Numbered from the stretch's first letter, positions 21,966 to 32,321 are shown. The stretch: DNA of 64,000 bases from Methylobacterium sp. E-045 (GCF_022829685.1 NZ_JAKSYE010000074.1:26890-90889), one strand, 5' to 3'. The notes: a model not told the origin generated them from the sequence alone. Translations and numbers: made by a program.

Positions 21966-23008
21966 GCTGCCTCCTCGGTGACGAATGCTTCGCGCGGGTG
22001 CCGCATCGCCCTCGAGAGAAGGTCGGCTGCGATGACCGGATCGGTGGTGGTGAGAAGCCGCGTCCGGTCATCGGGGGCGAGCGCGCCGGATCCGTCGACA
22101 TAGGCCGCCAGGTGCTTGCGCGCGTGACGCACGCCCATGGCGGGGCCGTAGAGCGCGAGGAGCCCCTGGTAATGCTCCAGGGCGAGGGCGGCCTTCTCCC
22201 CGGCGTCGAGGGAACGCGGTGCGAGGCCGGCGAGACCGGCGGCGATCTCGCCCACCAGCCAGGGACGGCCCAGGGCCGCGCGGCCGATCATCAGACCGGC
22301 GGCGCCCGATGCGGCGAGGCAGGCCCGCGCACCGGCGAGATCGACGACGTCGCCATTGGCGATCACCGGGATCGAGACCGCGTCCACCACGGCGCGGATG
22401 GCGGCCCAATCGGCCTGGCCCTTGTAGAATTGCTGGCGGGTGCGGCCATGCACGGTGACCGCCGCCAGACCGAGTCCCTCGGCGCGCCGGGCGAGATCGG
22501 GGGCATTCAGGGTCGCATGGTCCCAACCGAGGCGCATCTTGACGGTGACCGGGATCGCCACCGCCGCCCGGACCGCCGCGAGGATCCGTGTCGCCCCCTC
22601 GATGTCCCGCATCAGGGCCGAGCCCGCCTCCCCGCCGGTGACGGTCTTGGCCGGACAGCCCATGTTGATGTCGATGACATCCGCGCCGTTCGCCTCGGCC
22701 AGCCGCGCGGCCTCCGCCATCGATTCGGGCACGCAGCCGGCGAGCTGGACCACGTGGGGATCGACCCCGCCGCCCTCGGCGCGCAGGCGCGCCTCCTCCG
22801 CCCCCCGGGCGAATTCCGCCGCCGCCACCATTTCCGAGACGACGGCGCTTGCACCCAGGCGCCGCGCGATGCGACGCATGTGCAGATCGGTGACGCCCGA
22901 CAGGGGGGCGAGCAGGACCGGCACCGGAGCCCTGGCGCCTGCCCTCTCACCCAGCTGCCCTCGGTCATCGTTCGAGCGCAGAACGCTCAAATAATCATCA
23001 GCTTTCAT
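21962..23008 (-). CDS. dusB: tRNA-dihydrouridine synthase DusB (NifR3)
   Basis: 348 residues from the ATG at 23008 (MKADDYLSV); a TTG four codons earlier is less likely. The TIM-barrel flavoenzyme reduces uridines in the tRNA D-loop. Seen are [14 protein letters not shown], the active site [20 protein letters not shown] with Cys, [10 protein letters not shown] and [12 protein letters not shown]. It is the first gene of the dusB-ntrB-ntrC operon. The divergent gap to ispDF contains a CGCAAG/CTTGCG inverted repeat at 23041-23055. Confidence 0.96.
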   Translation of the reverse strand: MKADDYLSVLRSNDDRGQLGERAGARAPVPVLLAPLSGVTDLHMRRIARRLGASAVVSEMVAAAEFARGAEEARLRAEGGGVDPHVVQLAGCVPESMAEAARLAEANGADVIDINMGCPAKTVTGGEAGSALMRDIEGATRILAAVRAAVAIPVTVKMRLGWDHATLNAPDLARRAEGLGLAAVTVHGRTRQQFYKGQADWAAIRAVVDAVSIPVIANGDVVDLAGARACLAASGAAGLMIGRAALGRPWLVGEIAAGLAGLAPRSLDAGEKAALALEHYQGLLALYGPAMGVRHARKHLAAYVDGSGALAPDDRTRLLTTTDPVIAADLLSRAMRHPREAFVTEEAA

Positions 23009-23040
23009 TGTGCCCAACAAATAGACAATCGCCGGGGCGA

Positions 23041-23055
23041 CGCAAGCGCCTTGCG
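23041..23055. promoter_or_regulatory. Inverted repeat in dusB/ispDF divergent gap
   Basis: CGCAAG and CTTGCG are perfect inverted copies around CGC, in the 134-base gap that must contain promoters for both the dusB-ntrBC operon and ispDF. No regulator can be named. Confidence 0.25.
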
Positions 23056-23142
23056 CGATTTGATTTCAGGCTATGCCCCGCTTAAACGACACACCACCCC
23101 AGCCCTTCACGCGATCTCGAACTGATGCGGGAGCATACGTCC

Positions 23143-24429
23143 ATGTCCGGCACCGCCTGGAACGCCGCGGTGGTCGTCGCAGCCGGCCGCGGGATCCGCA
23201 TCGGCGGCGACGTTCCCAAGCAATATCGCAGCGTCGGCGGACGCGCGGTCCTGACGCGGACCCTCGCCGCGCTGGCGGCGCATCCCGACCTGACCCTCAT
23301 TCAGCCCGTGATCGCTGCGGATGCCGCCTCGTTCTACCATGCTTGCGTCGAGGAACTCGACCCCGTTCTGCGGGCCAAGCTCGCGGCTCCCGTCGAGGGC
23401 GGCGCCACGCGCCAGCAATCCGTCCGCGCCGGCCTCGAAGCCTTGGTTCTCGAAGCCTTGGACGCGACGTCGGCGGTCGCGGGCGCGCCGGGCCTCGTCC
23501 TCGTCCACGACGCGGCCCGCCCGCATGTGGACACGGCCTTGATCGACCGGGCCCTCGTCGCCGGTCGCGACCACGGCGCGGCGGTGCCCGGCATCGCCGT
23601 CACCGATACGATCAAGATCGTCGAGGATCTCGGGGCGGGGATCGGCCGGGTGCGCGAGACCCCTGCCCGCGAATCCCTGCGCGCTGTCCAGACCCCCCAG
23701 GCCTTCGCCTTCGCGCCCCTCCTCGCCGCCCATCGCGCGGCGGCGGAGGCGGGCCTCCACGGCTTCACCGATGACGGGGCCCTGGCCGAATGGGCCGGTC
23801 TCGACGTGGTGGTGTTCGAGGGCGACCCGCGCAACCGCAAGATCACCCAGCCCTCGGACCTGATCGAGGCCGACCGCGGCTTTTCCGGCAGCGATGCCCT
23901 GCCCTCCGAACCAGAGACCGATTCCATGACGACCTACGTGACCCGCCTCGGGACCGGCTTCGACGTCCACGCCTTCACCGAGGGCGACCATGTCTGGCTC
24001 GGCGGCGTGAAGATCCCCGCCGATCGCGGCGTGCTGGCCCATTCCGACGGGGACGTGGCGCTGCACGCCCTCACCGACGCCCTCCTCGGGGCGATCGCGG
24101 ATGGCGATATCGGCACGCATTTCCCGCCCAGCGACGAGCAATGGCGCGGTGCCTCGTCCGACCGGTTCCTGGCCCATGCGGTGAAGCTCGTCCGCGACCG
24201 GGGCGGCCGGATCGACCATCTCGACATCACCGTCCTGGCCGAAGCCCCGCGCATCGGCGCCCACCGCGAGGCCATCCGCGCCCGCATCGCCGAGATCTGC
24301 GGCGTGCCGCTGAGCTCGGTCTCGATCAAGGCGACGACCACCGAGAAGCTCGGCTTCGTCGGCCGGGCCGAAGGCCTCGCGGCCCAGGCGGCGGCGACGA
24401 TCCGCCTGCCGGAAGACGACGCGGCGTGA
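23143..24429 (+). CDS. ispDF: Bifunctional IspD/IspF enzyme of isoprenoid synthesis
   Basis: 428 residues from ATG 23143, which has GGGAG nine bases before it; an ATG at 23125 lacks a ribosome site. Residues 1-~230 are IspD (MEP cytidylyltransferase): [34 protein letters not shown]. Residues ~265-428 are IspF (ME-cPP synthase): GTGFDVHAF with metal ligands, [18 protein letters not shown] and [13 protein letters not shown]. The fusion carries out the third and fifth steps of the non-mevalonate pathway and is common in alphaproteobacteria. The stop overlaps the cinA start. Confidence 0.97.
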   Translation: MSGTAWNAAVVVAAGRGIRIGGDVPKQYRSVGGRAVLTRTLAALAAHPDLTLIQPVIAADAASFYHACVEELDPVLRAKLAAPVEGGATRQQSVRAGLEALVLEALDATSAVAGAPGLVLVHDAARPHVDTALIDRALVAGRDHGAAVPGIAVTDTIKIVEDLGAGIGRVRETPARESLRAVQTPQAFAFAPLLAAHRAAAEAGLHGFTDDGALAEWAGLDVVVFEGDPRNRKITQPSDLIEADRGFSGSDALPSEPETDSMTTYVTRLGTGFDVHAFTEGDHVWLGGVKIPADRGVLAHSDGDVALHALTDALLGAIADGDIGTHFPPSDEQWRGASSDRFLAHAVKLVRDRGGRIDHLDITVLAEAPRIGAHREAIRARIAEICGVPLSSVSIKATTTEKLGFVGRAEGLAAQAAATIRLPEDDAA

Positions 24430-24935
24430 TCGACGACCCGGCGCTCCTCGCCCGCGCCGAGGCGCTGGTGGCGGCCTATGCCGCCGCCGGCCTCCGTGCC
24501 GCCTGCGCCGAATCCTGCACCGGGGGCCTCGTCGCCGGGCTGCTCACGTCCGTGCCCGGCTCCTCGGCGGTGCTGGAGCGCGGCTTCGTCACCTATTCCA
24601 ACGACGCCAAATCCGAGATGCTCGGCGTGCCCGCCGATCTCATCGCGACCCATGGGGCGGTGAGCAAATCCGTGGCCCGCGCCATGGCGGAGGGGACCCT
24701 TGCCCATTCGCACGCGGATGTGGCGGTCTCGATCACCGGCATCGCCGGTCCGGGCGGCGGCAGCGCGGCGAAGCCCGTGGGCCTGGTGCATTTCGGCCTC
24801 GCCCGCCGGGGCGCCGCGACCCGGCATATCGAGCGCCGCTACGGCGATCCCGGCCGCACCGAGATCCGCCGGCTCGCCGTGGCAGAGGCCCTGGAGCTGT
24901 TCGGCAGGGCCGTGGAGCCGGTCGGGTCGGACTGA
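24426..24935 (+). CDS. cinA: CinA C-terminal domain nicotinamide-nucleotide amidase
   Basis: 169 residues, starting at GTG 24426 that overlaps the ispDF stop (GTGA). It contains only the C-terminal CinA amidase domain: [12 protein letters not shown] with the catalytic serine region, [10 protein letters not shown] and [11 protein letters not shown]. The enzyme deamidates NMN to nicotinate mononucleotide in NAD recycling, as in PncC proteins. The ispDF-cinA coupling is conserved in this group. Confidence 0.93.
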   Translation: MIDDPALLARAEALVAAYAAAGLRAACAESCTGGLVAGLLTSVPGSSAVLERGFVTYSNDAKSEMLGVPADLIATHGAVSKSVARAMAEGTLAHSHADVAVSITGIAGPGGGSAAKPVGLVHFGLARRGAATRHIERRYGDPGRTEIRRLAVAEALELFGRAVEPVGSD

Positions 24936-24951
24936 GCGTCCTCCGACCCGA
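24922..24951 (+). terminator. Stem-loop overlapping the cinA stop
   Basis: TCGGGTCGGA pairs with TCCGACCCGA around ten bases; no T-run follows. Confidence 0.4.
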
Positions 24952-25238
24952 TCGTCTGCTTCGATCGTCGGAACGGAGCGTTTGCGAATCACCTCCTGCT
25001 CTGCTACCTGCACTCTCCGGTTGTTCTCGAACCTGTGGGGAGGCTGCATGATCACTGCATTTATCGTCTCCCCGGCTGGCCGCCCGTAGGCCGCTCAGCC
25101 TGAGACCGCGATGGGCCCGAGGGCGCCACGCGGTCGTTTCGATCGTCTTCCCGAAGAATTCAGACCGCCGTCGCCGGCCCCTGGCCCTGCGTGCCGGTCC
25201 CCGGATCCGACGCCGATCCCGCGTCGCATGAGGCAGCC
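24936..25238. other. 303-base gap before the ABC exporter
   Basis: No established gene. A 13-codon reading frame at 25048 has a GGGGAGG ribosome-like site before it, but nothing else supports it. The region presumably holds the promoter of the exporter-phosphatase pair. Confidence 0.35.
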
Positions 25239-27026
25239 ATGACTCCCGTCCGTCCCCGGCGCGCTCAAGCCTATCGCGACGTGCTGGCCTTCGTCCTCCG
25301 CCATTGGCGCGCCCGGCTCGGCCTCGTGTCGGGCCTCGTCGCCGCCATCACCGCCGCCACCCTCGCCGACGTCTTCCTGCCGCTCTATGCCGGCCGGCTC
25401 GTGGATGCCCTGTCGAACGCCGACCGGGCGGCCGCCCTCCATGCGGCGCTGTCCGCCTTCGCCGCGATGGTGGCGCTCGGCCTCGTCACCCTGGGCCTGC
25501 GCCACGTCGCCTGGGCTCTCGTGGTTCCCCTGACCCTCGGCACCATGGCGGACGTGGCGCGGTCGGGCTTCCACCGGGTCCAGCGCCTGTCCACCGATTG
25601 GCACGCCAACAGCTTCTCGGGCTCGACCGTGCGCAAGATCTCGCGCGGGATGTGGGCGCTCGACGGACTCAACGACACGCTGCTCCTGTCGCTGCTGCCC
25701 TCCCTCGTGGTGCTCCTCGGTACGATGGTCCTGCTCGGCCTGCATTGGCCCGCCATGGGCGCGGTGATCGGGCTCGGGACGCTGCTCTATGTCGGCACCA
25801 CGGTGGTGCTCGCCACACGGGTGATCGCACCGGCGGCGCAGCTCTCCAATGGCTGGGATACGAAGCTCGGCGGCACCCTCAGCGATGCCATCGGCAACAA
25901 CGCCGTGGTCAAGGCCTTCGGCGCGGAGGCCCGCGAGGACGCCCGCCTGTCCCGCATCCTCGACAAATGGGCCAGGCGCACGCGCCGGACCTGGATGCGG
26001 GTGACCTGGAGCGGCACCGGCCAGCTCGGGCTGCTGCTCGGCCTGCGCAGTGCCATCGTCGGGGTCGCCCTGTGGCTGTGGTGGACGAAGGCCGCGACGC
26101 CGGGCGACGTCGCCTACGTGCTCACCACCTACTTCGTGGTGCACGGCTATCTCCGCGACATCGGCGGGCACATCAATCACCTGCAACGGGCGGTGAACGA
26201 GATGGAGGAGCTCGTGGCCCTCGAATCCGAACCCGTCGGCGTGGCCGATCGCCCGGATGCCACGGCGCTTTGCGTCGCCGGCGGGGCGCTGCGTTTCGAG
26301 GACGTGACCTTCCACTATGCCGGCCACGAGACGCCGCTCTACCGGGATCTCTGCGTGAGCATCCCGGCGGGCCAGCGGGTCGGTCTCGTCGGCCGCTCGG
26401 GTTCGGGCAAGACCACCTTCGTCAAGCTCGTCCAGCGGCTCTACGACGTGACGGGCGGGCGCGTGCTCATCGACGGCACCGATGTGGCCGGCGTGCGCCA
26501 GGACTCCCTGCGCCGCTCCCTCGCCATCGTCCCGCAGGAGCCGGTGCTGTTCCACCGGTCGCTCGCCGAGAACATTGCCTATGCGCGGCCCGAGGCGACG
26601 ATGGCGGAGATCGAGCGCGCGGCGCGTCTCGCCAACGCGCACGACTTCATCGCGCGGCTGCCGAAGGGCTACGCCACCCTGGTGGGCGAGCGCGGGGTGA
26701 AGCTGTCCGGCGGCGAACGCCAGCGGGTGGCGTTGGCCCGCGCCTTCCTGGCCGATGCGCCGATCCTGATCCTCGACGAGGCCACGTCGAGCCTCGATTC
26801 GGAATCGGAGGCGCTGATCCAGGAGGCGATGGAGCGGCTGATGCGGGGCCGCACCGCCATCGTCATCGCGCACCGCCTCTCCACCGTGCGCGCCCTGGAC
26901 CGCATACTCGTCTTCGACCGGGGCCGCATCGTCGAGGACGGCAGCCATGCCGCCCTCATGCGCCGTCCCGCCGGCCGGTATCGGGGGCTGTTCGAGACGC
27001 AGATGCCGATGGCGGAGAGCGCATGA
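25239..27026 (+). CDS. ABC exporter, fused membrane and ATPase domains
   Basis: 595 residues from ATG 25239. Residues ~20-310 hold six membrane helices (ABC_membrane). Residues ~345-590 are the nucleotide-binding domain: Walker A GRSGSGKTTF, Q-loop IVPQEPVLF, signature LSGGERQRVALAR, Walker B ILILDEATSS, H-loop IAHRLSTV. The layout matches homodimeric half-transporters of the MsbA/MDR/ATM group, exporting lipids, peptides or drugs. The substrate is unknown. The stop codon overlaps the next gene's start (ATGA). Confidence 0.93.
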   Translation: MTPVRPRRAQAYRDVLAFVLRHWRARLGLVSGLVAAITAATLADVFLPLYAGRLVDALSNADRAAALHAALSAFAAMVALGLVTLGLRHVAWALVVPLTLGTMADVARSGFHRVQRLSTDWHANSFSGSTVRKISRGMWALDGLNDTLLLSLLPSLVVLLGTMVLLGLHWPAMGAVIGLGTLLYVGTTVVLATRVIAPAAQLSNGWDTKLGGTLSDAIGNNAVVKAFGAEAREDARLSRILDKWARRTRRTWMRVTWSGTGQLGLLLGLRSAIVGVALWLWWTKAATPGDVAYVLTTYFVVHGYLRDIGGHINHLQRAVNEMEELVALESEPVGVADRPDATALCVAGGALRFEDVTFHYAGHETPLYRDLCVSIPAGQRVGLVGRSGSGKTTFVKLVQRLYDVTGGRVLIDGTDVAGVRQDSLRRSLAIVPQEPVLFHRSLAENIAYARPEATMAEIERAARLANAHDFIARLPKGYATLVGERGVKLSGGERQRVALARAFLADAPILILDEATSSLDSESEALIQEAMERLMRGRTAIVIAHRLSTVRALDRILVFDRGRIVEDGSHAALMRRPAGRYRGLFETQMPMAESA

Positions 27027-27352
27027 GGCGAAACCTGCTGTTCGTCTGCGGCCGGAACCGCCTGCGCAGCCCGACCGCCGAACAGGTCTTCTCCGGCCGG
27101 AGCGAGTGCGAGGTCGCCTCGGCCGGGATCGACCACGATGCCGACGAGCCGGTGACGGCCGAATGGCTGGAATGGGCCGACATCGTCTTCGTGATGGAGC
27201 GTCGCCACCGCACCAAGCTCCGGCACCGCTACGGGGCCGCGTTGAAGCACGCCCGGGTGATCTGCCTCGATATTCCGGACGATTACGGGTTCATGGACCC
27301 GGATCTGGTCCGCCTCCTGGACAAGAGGGTGACGCCGCATCTCAGGGGATGA
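27023..27352 (+). CDS. Small low-molecular-weight protein tyrosine phosphatase-like protein
   Basis: 109 residues. The N-terminus LLFVCGRNRLRSPTAEQVF contains the C-x5-R-S phosphatase loop (Cys9). The protein is shorter than classic 150-residue enzymes, and belongs to the compact group whose members are annotated as predicted tyrosine phosphatases. An acidic DPDLVRLL near the end could supply the general acid. It is translationally coupled to the ABC exporter, suggesting a joint role, but the substrate cannot be inferred. Confidence 0.78.
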   Translation: MRRNLLFVCGRNRLRSPTAEQVFSGRSECEVASAGIDHDADEPVTAEWLEWADIVFVMERRHRTKLRHRYGAALKHARVICLDIPDDYGFMDPDLVRLLDKRVTPHLRG

Positions 27353-27393
27353 TGCGAGCGCGACCGCCAGCTCCCCCGACCCCGTGCGCCGCC

Positions 27394-27849
27394 TCACGCC
27401 ACCCCGTAGACCCGGTCCGCCCTGCCCTCGAACGCGTCGGTGAACTTGCGGAAGGCGCGGTCGAACATCGTGCCCATCAGCAGGCCGAGGGTGCGGCTCT
27501 TGAACTCGTAGGTGATGAAGAAGTCGACGTCGCAGCCGCCGGAAGACCTGTCCTTGAAACCCCAGCGGTTCTCGAGGTGCCGGAACGGTCCGTCGATGTA
27601 TTCGGCGACGATCCTCCGGTTCTTGGGGTCGAGGGTCACGCGGGTGGTGAAGCGCTCGCGGATCGCCTTGTAGCCCACCCCCATCTCGGCCACGAGGATC
27701 TCGGTGCCGTCCGGGCCGGGCTGGCGGCGCAGGACGCGCAGGGATTCGCAGAGCGGCAGGAATTCGGGATAGCGTTCCACGTCGGCCACGAGGTCGTACA
27801 TCTGCTGCGGCGAGTGGCGCACCGCACGGTTGATCCGGAAGGAAGGCAT
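27394..27849 (-). CDS. COQ10/RatA-type START-domain protein
   Basis: 151 residues; a single polyketide-cyclase/START domain with SFRINRAVRHSPQQMYDLVA, ERYPEFLPLC, and DFFITYEFKSRTLGLLMG. The bacterial family is annotated either as ubiquinone-binding (COQ10-like) or RatA. Its place just downstream of lipA is conserved in alphaproteobacteria and favours a lipid or quinone role. It lies six bases after the lipA stop, probably in one transcript. Confidence 0.88.
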   Translation of the reverse strand: MPSFRINRAVRHSPQQMYDLVADVERYPEFLPLCESLRVLRRQPGPDGTEILVAEMGVGYKAIRERFTTRVTLDPKNRRIVAEYIDGPFRHLENRWGFKDRSSGGCDVDFFITYEFKSRTLGLLMGTMFDRAFRKFTDAFEGRADRVYGVA

Positions 27850-27855
27850 CGGCCC

Positions 27856-28824
27856 TCAGGCGTTGGCAGGCGCGAGGCGAGCGAGCCGGGCGGCCTTCAA
27901 TCGGGAAAAATCCTCGCCCGCATGGTGCGAGGAGCGGGTCAGGGGCGTCGCCGAGACGAGGAGGAAACCCTTGGAATAGGCGGTGGTTTCAAGGGTCTTG
28001 AACTCGTCGGGCGGGACGAAGCGCTTCACCTCGTGGTGCTTCTTCGTCGGCTGCAGGTACTGGCCGATGGTGAGGAAGTCCACATCCGCCGAGCGCAGGT
28101 CGTCCATGAGCTGGACGATCTCGTTCCGCTCCTCGCCGAGGCCGACCATGATGCCGGACTTGGTGAAGATGGTGGGGTCGAGCTCCTTCACCCGCTGCAG
28201 CAGGCGCACCGAATGGAAGTAGCGCGCGCCGGGGCGCACGGTGAGGTAGTTGCCCGGCACCGTCTCCATGTTGTGGTTGAACACGTCGGGGCGCGCCTCC
28301 ACCACCAGTTCCAGCGCGCCGTCCTTGCGCAGGAAATCGGGGGTGAGCACCTCGATCGTCGTGGCGGGGCTGCGCTCGCGGATGGCCCGGATGGTGCGGA
28401 AGAAATGCATGGCCCCGCCATCGGCGAGGTCGTCCCGGTCCACCGAGGTGATGACCACGTGGTGCAGGCCGAGCTTGGCCACGGAATCGGCGATCTTGGC
28501 CGGCTCGTCCCCGTCGAGGGCGTTGGGCATGCCGGTGCGCACGTTGCAGAAGGCGCAGGCCCGCGTGCAGGTGTCGCCCATGATCATGAAGGTGGCGTGC
28601 TTCTTCTCCCAGCACTCGCCGATATTCGGGCAGCCCGCCTCCTCGCAGACGGTGACGAGGCCGTGCTCCTTCACGATGGCGCGGGTGGCGTTCCAGCCCG
28701 GCGAACCCGGTGCCTTCACCCGGATCCAGTCGGGCTTGCGCTGGATCGGATTGTCGGGGCGATGCGCCTTTTCCGGATGCCGGGGGCGCTGGTCGTTTCG
28801 CAGGAGGTCGAGGACGACGGCCAT
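27856..28824 (-). CDS. lipA: Lipoyl synthase LipA
   Basis: 322 residues from ATG 28824 ([20 protein letters not shown]). LipA inserts two sulfur atoms in octanoyl groups on lipoyl domains such as those of PdhB and PdhC in this window. The auxiliary cluster ligands are in [13 protein letters not shown], and the radical-SAM cluster in CTRACAFC. The C-terminal [10 protein letters not shown] contains the conserved serine ligand. Longer in-frame starts are less family-like. Confidence 0.97.
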   Translation of the reverse strand: MAVVLDLLRNDQRPRHPEKAHRPDNPIQRKPDWIRVKAPGSPGWNATRAIVKEHGLVTVCEEAGCPNIGECWEKKHATFMIMGDTCTRACAFCNVRTGMPNALDGDEPAKIADSVAKLGLHHVVITSVDRDDLADGGAMHFFRTIRAIRERSPATTIEVLTPDFLRKDGALELVVEARPDVFNHNMETVPGNYLTVRPGARYFHSVRLLQRVKELDPTIFTKSGIMVGLGEERNEIVQLMDDLRSADVDFLTIGQYLQPTKKHHEVKRFVPPDEFKTLETTAYSKGFLLVSATPLTRSSHHAGEDFSRLKAARLARLAPANA

Positions 28825-28928
28825 GGCATACCGGGCAAGCTGCGCCGGCAACGGGCCGGCGCTCGGATCGAAACGTAATGACTCGGCTCCCGCATCGCAA
28901 ACGATCGGGAAACGATCCGCCGAACCTG

Positions 28929-29219
28929 TCAGTAGCTCATGCCGCGCCCGCGGATCGCCCTGTAGATGGTGATGATGATCACCGCCCCCGCCGTGGCCGA
29001 GAGCAGGTTGCGCCAGAAGCCGTAGACCGGGATGTGGAGCTTGGCGGCCAGGTAGTTGCCGAGAAGGCCGCCGAGGATGCCCATCGCGATGTTGGCGAAG
29101 AGGCCCATGTTCGCCGAGGTGAACTGTTCCGCGAGCCAGCCCGCCAGGGCGCCGATGACGATCGCCATGAACAATCCCACGCCCGGCTGCCCAAGCGCGC
29201 CGTAGACTTCTCCATTCAT
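28929..29219 (-). CDS. GlsB/YeaQ/YmgE-type stress membrane protein
   Basis: 96 residues. An AAGGAG site precedes ATG 29219. Three hydrophobic helices are visible: [34 protein letters not shown] and [15 protein letters not shown]. Glycine-rich helices like these are typical of the transglycosylase-associated/GlsB family. The role in stress tolerance is not known in detail. It lies upstream of lipA on the same strand, separated by about 105 bases. Confidence 0.87.
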   Translation of the reverse strand: MNGEVYGALGQPGVGLFMAIVIGALAGWLAEQFTSANMGLFANIAMGILGGLLGNYLAAKLHIPVYGFWRNLLSATAGAVIIITIYRAIRGRGMSY

Positions 29220-29620
29220 ACCCGTCGCTCCTTCGCAGGGATCGGGGCGTGCCGGTCGCCCCGCTACGGATCCTACCTGTGATGCTCTCGCCCGCGACGC
29301 AAGTCGCTGCGGCACGGGGCAGGACGGGAGCTCCCGTGCCGGATGGCCCATGGCACTGCGGAACGCCGATCCTCCGGCGGGTTCGGCGCGGATCGAGGGG
29401 CATGAAACATGTCCGTGCCGCCCCTGGTCACCGATGGATAGAAACGGGCTGCTCGAAGTTAATTATTAATATTAACTATATCATCAATGATGTCGTCATA
29501 TACCCGTAAGATTCTACGTATGGATTTCCATCGACTTGTCAGTATGTCGTTAACGATCTCTTAACTATCTCCAGGTTGCCGCAACGTCGTTCGGGATGTG
29601 CGGGCTTTGGAGCGAGTGCC
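29220..29620. other. 401-base divergent region with an A/T-rich island
   Basis: No gene is supported. From 29456 to 29570 the sequence is strikingly A/T-rich compared with the rest of the window. It contains a GTTAAT/ATTAAC inverted repeat (29458-29476) and a perfect CtrA-type box. This looks like a promoter region for the reductase gene at 29621. Confidence 0.6.
29550..29565 (+). promoter_or_regulatory. CtrA-type binding site upstream of reductase gene
   Basis: TTAA-CGATCTC-TTAAC fits the TTAA-N7-TTAAC consensus of the alphaproteobacterial cell-cycle regulator CtrA exactly. It lies about 55 bases before the GTG start at 29621, where a promoter element would be expected. No CtrA gene is in the window. 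Confidence 0.6.
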
Positions 29621-30832
29621 GTGAGTCGAATTCTTTTGACAGGGGCGACGGGGCTCATCGGTGGTGCCGTCCTGCACCATGCCCTGATGGCCAAGACGGA
29701 TGCGGAATGGGTCTGCCTGGTGCGGGCCTCGGACGAGGAGGCCGGGCGTCAGCGCATCGCGGCGCGTCTCGGCCGTTTCACCAGCGCCCTGAACGCCCAG
29801 CGCCTGGCGCAGCGCGTGGACATCGTGGCGGGGGATTTCACCAAGGCCGACCAGATCGCCGATCCGCGACTCGATTCGGTGACGCAGATCCTGCATCTGG
29901 CCGCCGATACGTCGTGGTGGGCGCAGGAGAAGGTCCACCGGACCAACCATGACGGCACCCTGGCCCTCGCCCGCCGCGCGGCGCGGATGGCGCGGCTCGA
30001 CCGGTTCCTGCATGTGAGCACGGCGATGATCTGCGGCGGCAGGCCCCCCGCCATGGTGGACGAGACCCGCTACCCCGACCCGGACGCCACGCATCTCGTG
30101 CCCTACAGCGCCTCGAAAGCCGCAGCCGAGTCGTCGCTGGCCGCCCGTTTCGCCGACCTGCCCCTGGTCGTGGCGCGCCCCTCCATCGTCCTCGGCCATT
30201 CGACGCTGGGCGCCCGGCCGGGATCGAGCATCCTCTGGGTGATCCGCGCCTGCGACCGGCTGCGGCTCGTCGCCGGCGACCGCGACGGGACCGTGGACAT
30301 CGTCCCCATCGACTGGGTGGCCGACACCCTGGTGGAGATGCTGGCAAGATCCGACCTCGCCCACCGGACCTATCACCTCTCCGCCGGAACCGGCAGCCGC
30401 ACCCGCTGGAGCGACCTCGGCCGCACCCTCGACCGCGTCGACCCGGCCGACGGCCCGCGCCATTACGACGAGTTTTCCGCCCGCGACCGGGCGACCCTGC
30501 ACAGGCGCTTCACCGAGGTCTTCGGCATGGACGAGGCCATCAAGGTGGCGATGTTCCGGGCGCTGCAGGCCTATTACCGGTTCTGCGAACTCGACGTGAC
30601 CTTCGACAATGCGCGCCTCCTGGCGGAAGGTTTTCCCCCTCCCCCCGCGCTCACGCAGTACATCGGCCGCTGCATCGAGACCTCCGGCGAGATCATCGAC
30701 CAGTTCCGCGAGGATTTCGCCGGATTTGCCGGGGCGCCCGTGCGGGGCGAACCGACCGCGCGTCCGAGGCCGTCCCAGCCCGATGGCGCCACGAACCGGG
30801 TTGTGGCGAGACGCGGATCCGCCCCAGGCTGA
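29621..30832 (+). CDS. NAD(P)-dependent reductase, thioester-reductase/extended SDR type
   Basis: 403 residues from GTG 29621, which has GGAG eight bases upstream. The Rossmann motif is RILLTGATGLIGGAVLHHAL; ILHLAADTSWW and the catalytic YSASKAAAE (Tyr-x3-Lys) follow. The arrangement (VNHDGT-type contact, HVSTAMICGG) resembles the NAD-binding-4 or fatty acyl/thioester reductase group. The C-terminal ~150 residues are less conserved. The substrate is unknown. A CtrA-type site lies upstream, and a sorbosone dehydrogenase-like gene follows 87 bases later. Confidence 0.8.
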   Translation: MSRILLTGATGLIGGAVLHHALMAKTDAEWVCLVRASDEEAGRQRIAARLGRFTSALNAQRLAQRVDIVAGDFTKADQIADPRLDSVTQILHLAADTSWWAQEKVHRTNHDGTLALARRAARMARLDRFLHVSTAMICGGRPPAMVDETRYPDPDATHLVPYSASKAAAESSLAARFADLPLVVARPSIVLGHSTLGARPGSSILWVIRACDRLRLVAGDRDGTVDIVPIDWVADTLVEMLARSDLAHRTYHLSAGTGSRTRWSDLGRTLDRVDPADGPRHYDEFSARDRATLHRRFTEVFGMDEAIKVAMFRALQAYYRFCELDVTFDNARLLAEGFPPPPALTQYIGRCIETSGEIIDQFREDFAGFAGAPVRGEPTARPRPSQPDGATNRVVARRGSAPG

Positions 30833-30919
30833 TCCGTCCGTCGCCGGAGCCAAATCTCACCTCGGCCATTGACCCGAGCGAAGGGCGTCCGGCTCGGGCG
30901 CGGAGTCAGGGTCACGACC

Positions 30920-32266
30920 ATGCGGAATCGATCGAAGCTCGGCCTTGCGGCCCTGACGGTGGTGCTTCTGGGCGGAGCGGCGTTCCTCCGCTTCGTCGTC
31001 TACCCGGAAAAGGCCGGCCTCGAAGCCTCCGCGGGGGAAGGGGCCAACCCCACCCTCCCCGCGCCGAACCCGACGCTGATGCCCACCGTGAACATCGCCC
31101 GCGTCGCCCGCTGGGAGACCGGCGCGAAGCCGAAGGCCGCCGCGGGACTCCAGGTCGCGGCCTATGCGGAGGGATTCGAGCATCCGCGCTGGATGTACCT
31201 CCTGCCCAATGGCGACGTGCTGGTGGCGGAGGCGAACAAGCCCAAGACCGACGACCCCTCCACCGGCATCGCCGATTGGGTGGCGGACAAGGTGAAGAGC
31301 ATGGCCGGCGCCGGGGTGCCGAGCCCGGACCGGATCGTCCTCCTGCGCGACGCGAACGGCGACGGGATCGCCGAGGAGCGCCACGTCTTCCTCACCGGCC
31401 TTCACTCGCCCTTCGGCATGGCTCTGGTGGGCGGCGACCTCTACGTCGCCAATGCCGACGCCCTGGTGAAAGTGCCCTATGCACCGGGGCAGACCGAGAT
31501 CGCGGCCAAGCCCGAGACGGTGGTCGACCTGCCGTCCGGCATCAATCACCATTGGACGAAGAACGTCATCGCGAGCCCGGACGGTACGAGGCTCTACGTC
31601 ACCGTGGGCTCGAACAGCAATGTCGGCGAGAACGGCCTCGACAAGGAGATCGGCCGCGCCGCGATCTGGGAATACACCCTCGCCACGAAGCAGATGCGCG
31701 AATTCGCCACCGGTCTGCGCAACCCCAACGGCCTCGCCTTCGAGCCCGCCGGCGGTGCCCTCTGGACCGCGGTCAACGAGCGCGACGAGATCGGCAGCGA
31801 CCTCGTGCCCGATTACGTCACCTCGGTGAAGGAGGGCGGCTTCTACGGCTGGCCCTACAGCTACTGGGGCAAGCACGTGGACGACCGGGTCCAGCCGCAG
31901 AAGCCCGACCTCGTCGCGAAGGCCATCGCCCCGGACTACGCGGTGGGCACCCACACGGCGTCGCTGGGCATCGCCTTCTCCAACGGCTCGACCCTGCCGG
32001 CGGCGTGGACGAGCGGCCTCTTCGTCGCCCAGCACGGCTCATGGAACCGCCGCCCGAAGAGCGGCTACAAGGTGATCTACGTCCCCTTCAAGGACGGCAA
32101 ACCCACGGGCCAGCCGGTGGACGCCCTCACCGGCTTCCTCGACGCCGACGAGAAGGCGCAGGGACGGCCCGTCGGCGTGATCCTCGACAGGACCGGGGCG
32201 CTGCTGGTGTCTGACGATGTGGGGAAGGTGATCTGGCGGGTGAGTGGGGCATCGCGAACGCAGTGA
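30920..32266 (+). CDS. PQQ-type sugar dehydrogenase, L-sorbosone dehydrogenase-like
   Basis: 448 residues from ATG 30920 with an N-terminal membrane anchor or uncleaved signal ([20 protein letters not shown]). The rest is a six-bladed beta-propeller of the GDH/sorbosone dehydrogenase family: [57 protein letters not shown] and [12 protein letters not shown]. It would oxidise sugars or aldehydes in the periplasm, possibly with PQQ. PQQ use is common in methylotrophs, but the substrate is not known. Confidence 0.85.
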   Translation: MRNRSKLGLAALTVVLLGGAAFLRFVVYPEKAGLEASAGEGANPTLPAPNPTLMPTVNIARVARWETGAKPKAAAGLQVAAYAEGFEHPRWMYLLPNGDVLVAEANKPKTDDPSTGIADWVADKVKSMAGAGVPSPDRIVLLRDANGDGIAEERHVFLTGLHSPFGMALVGGDLYVANADALVKVPYAPGQTEIAAKPETVVDLPSGINHHWTKNVIASPDGTRLYVTVGSNSNVGENGLDKEIGRAAIWEYTLATKQMREFATGLRNPNGLAFEPAGGALWTAVNERDEIGSDLVPDYVTSVKEGGFYGWPYSYWGKHVDDRVQPQKPDLVAKAIAPDYAVGTHTASLGIAFSNGSTLPAAWTSGLFVAQHGSWNRRPKSGYKVIYVPFKDGKPTGQPVDALTGFLDADEKAQGRPVGVILDRTGALLVSDDVGKVIWRVSGASRTQ

Positions 32267-32321
32267 TGCCGAGCCGGGATAAGGGGCAGCGGTGGAGCGT
32301 CGAACCGGAGTTGCCCCGGCG

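Noticed and set aside
25048..25089. 13-codon leader-like reading frame with GGGGAGG in front
   Set aside because: No repeated codons, no attenuator hairpin with T-run downstream, and no homology I can see. Too little to call a gene.
29458..29476. A second CtrA site in GTTAATTATTAATATTAAC
   Set aside because: The spacing between TTAA elements is 3, 2 or 9 bases, not 7, so it does not match the consensus; the sequence is simply A/T-rich.
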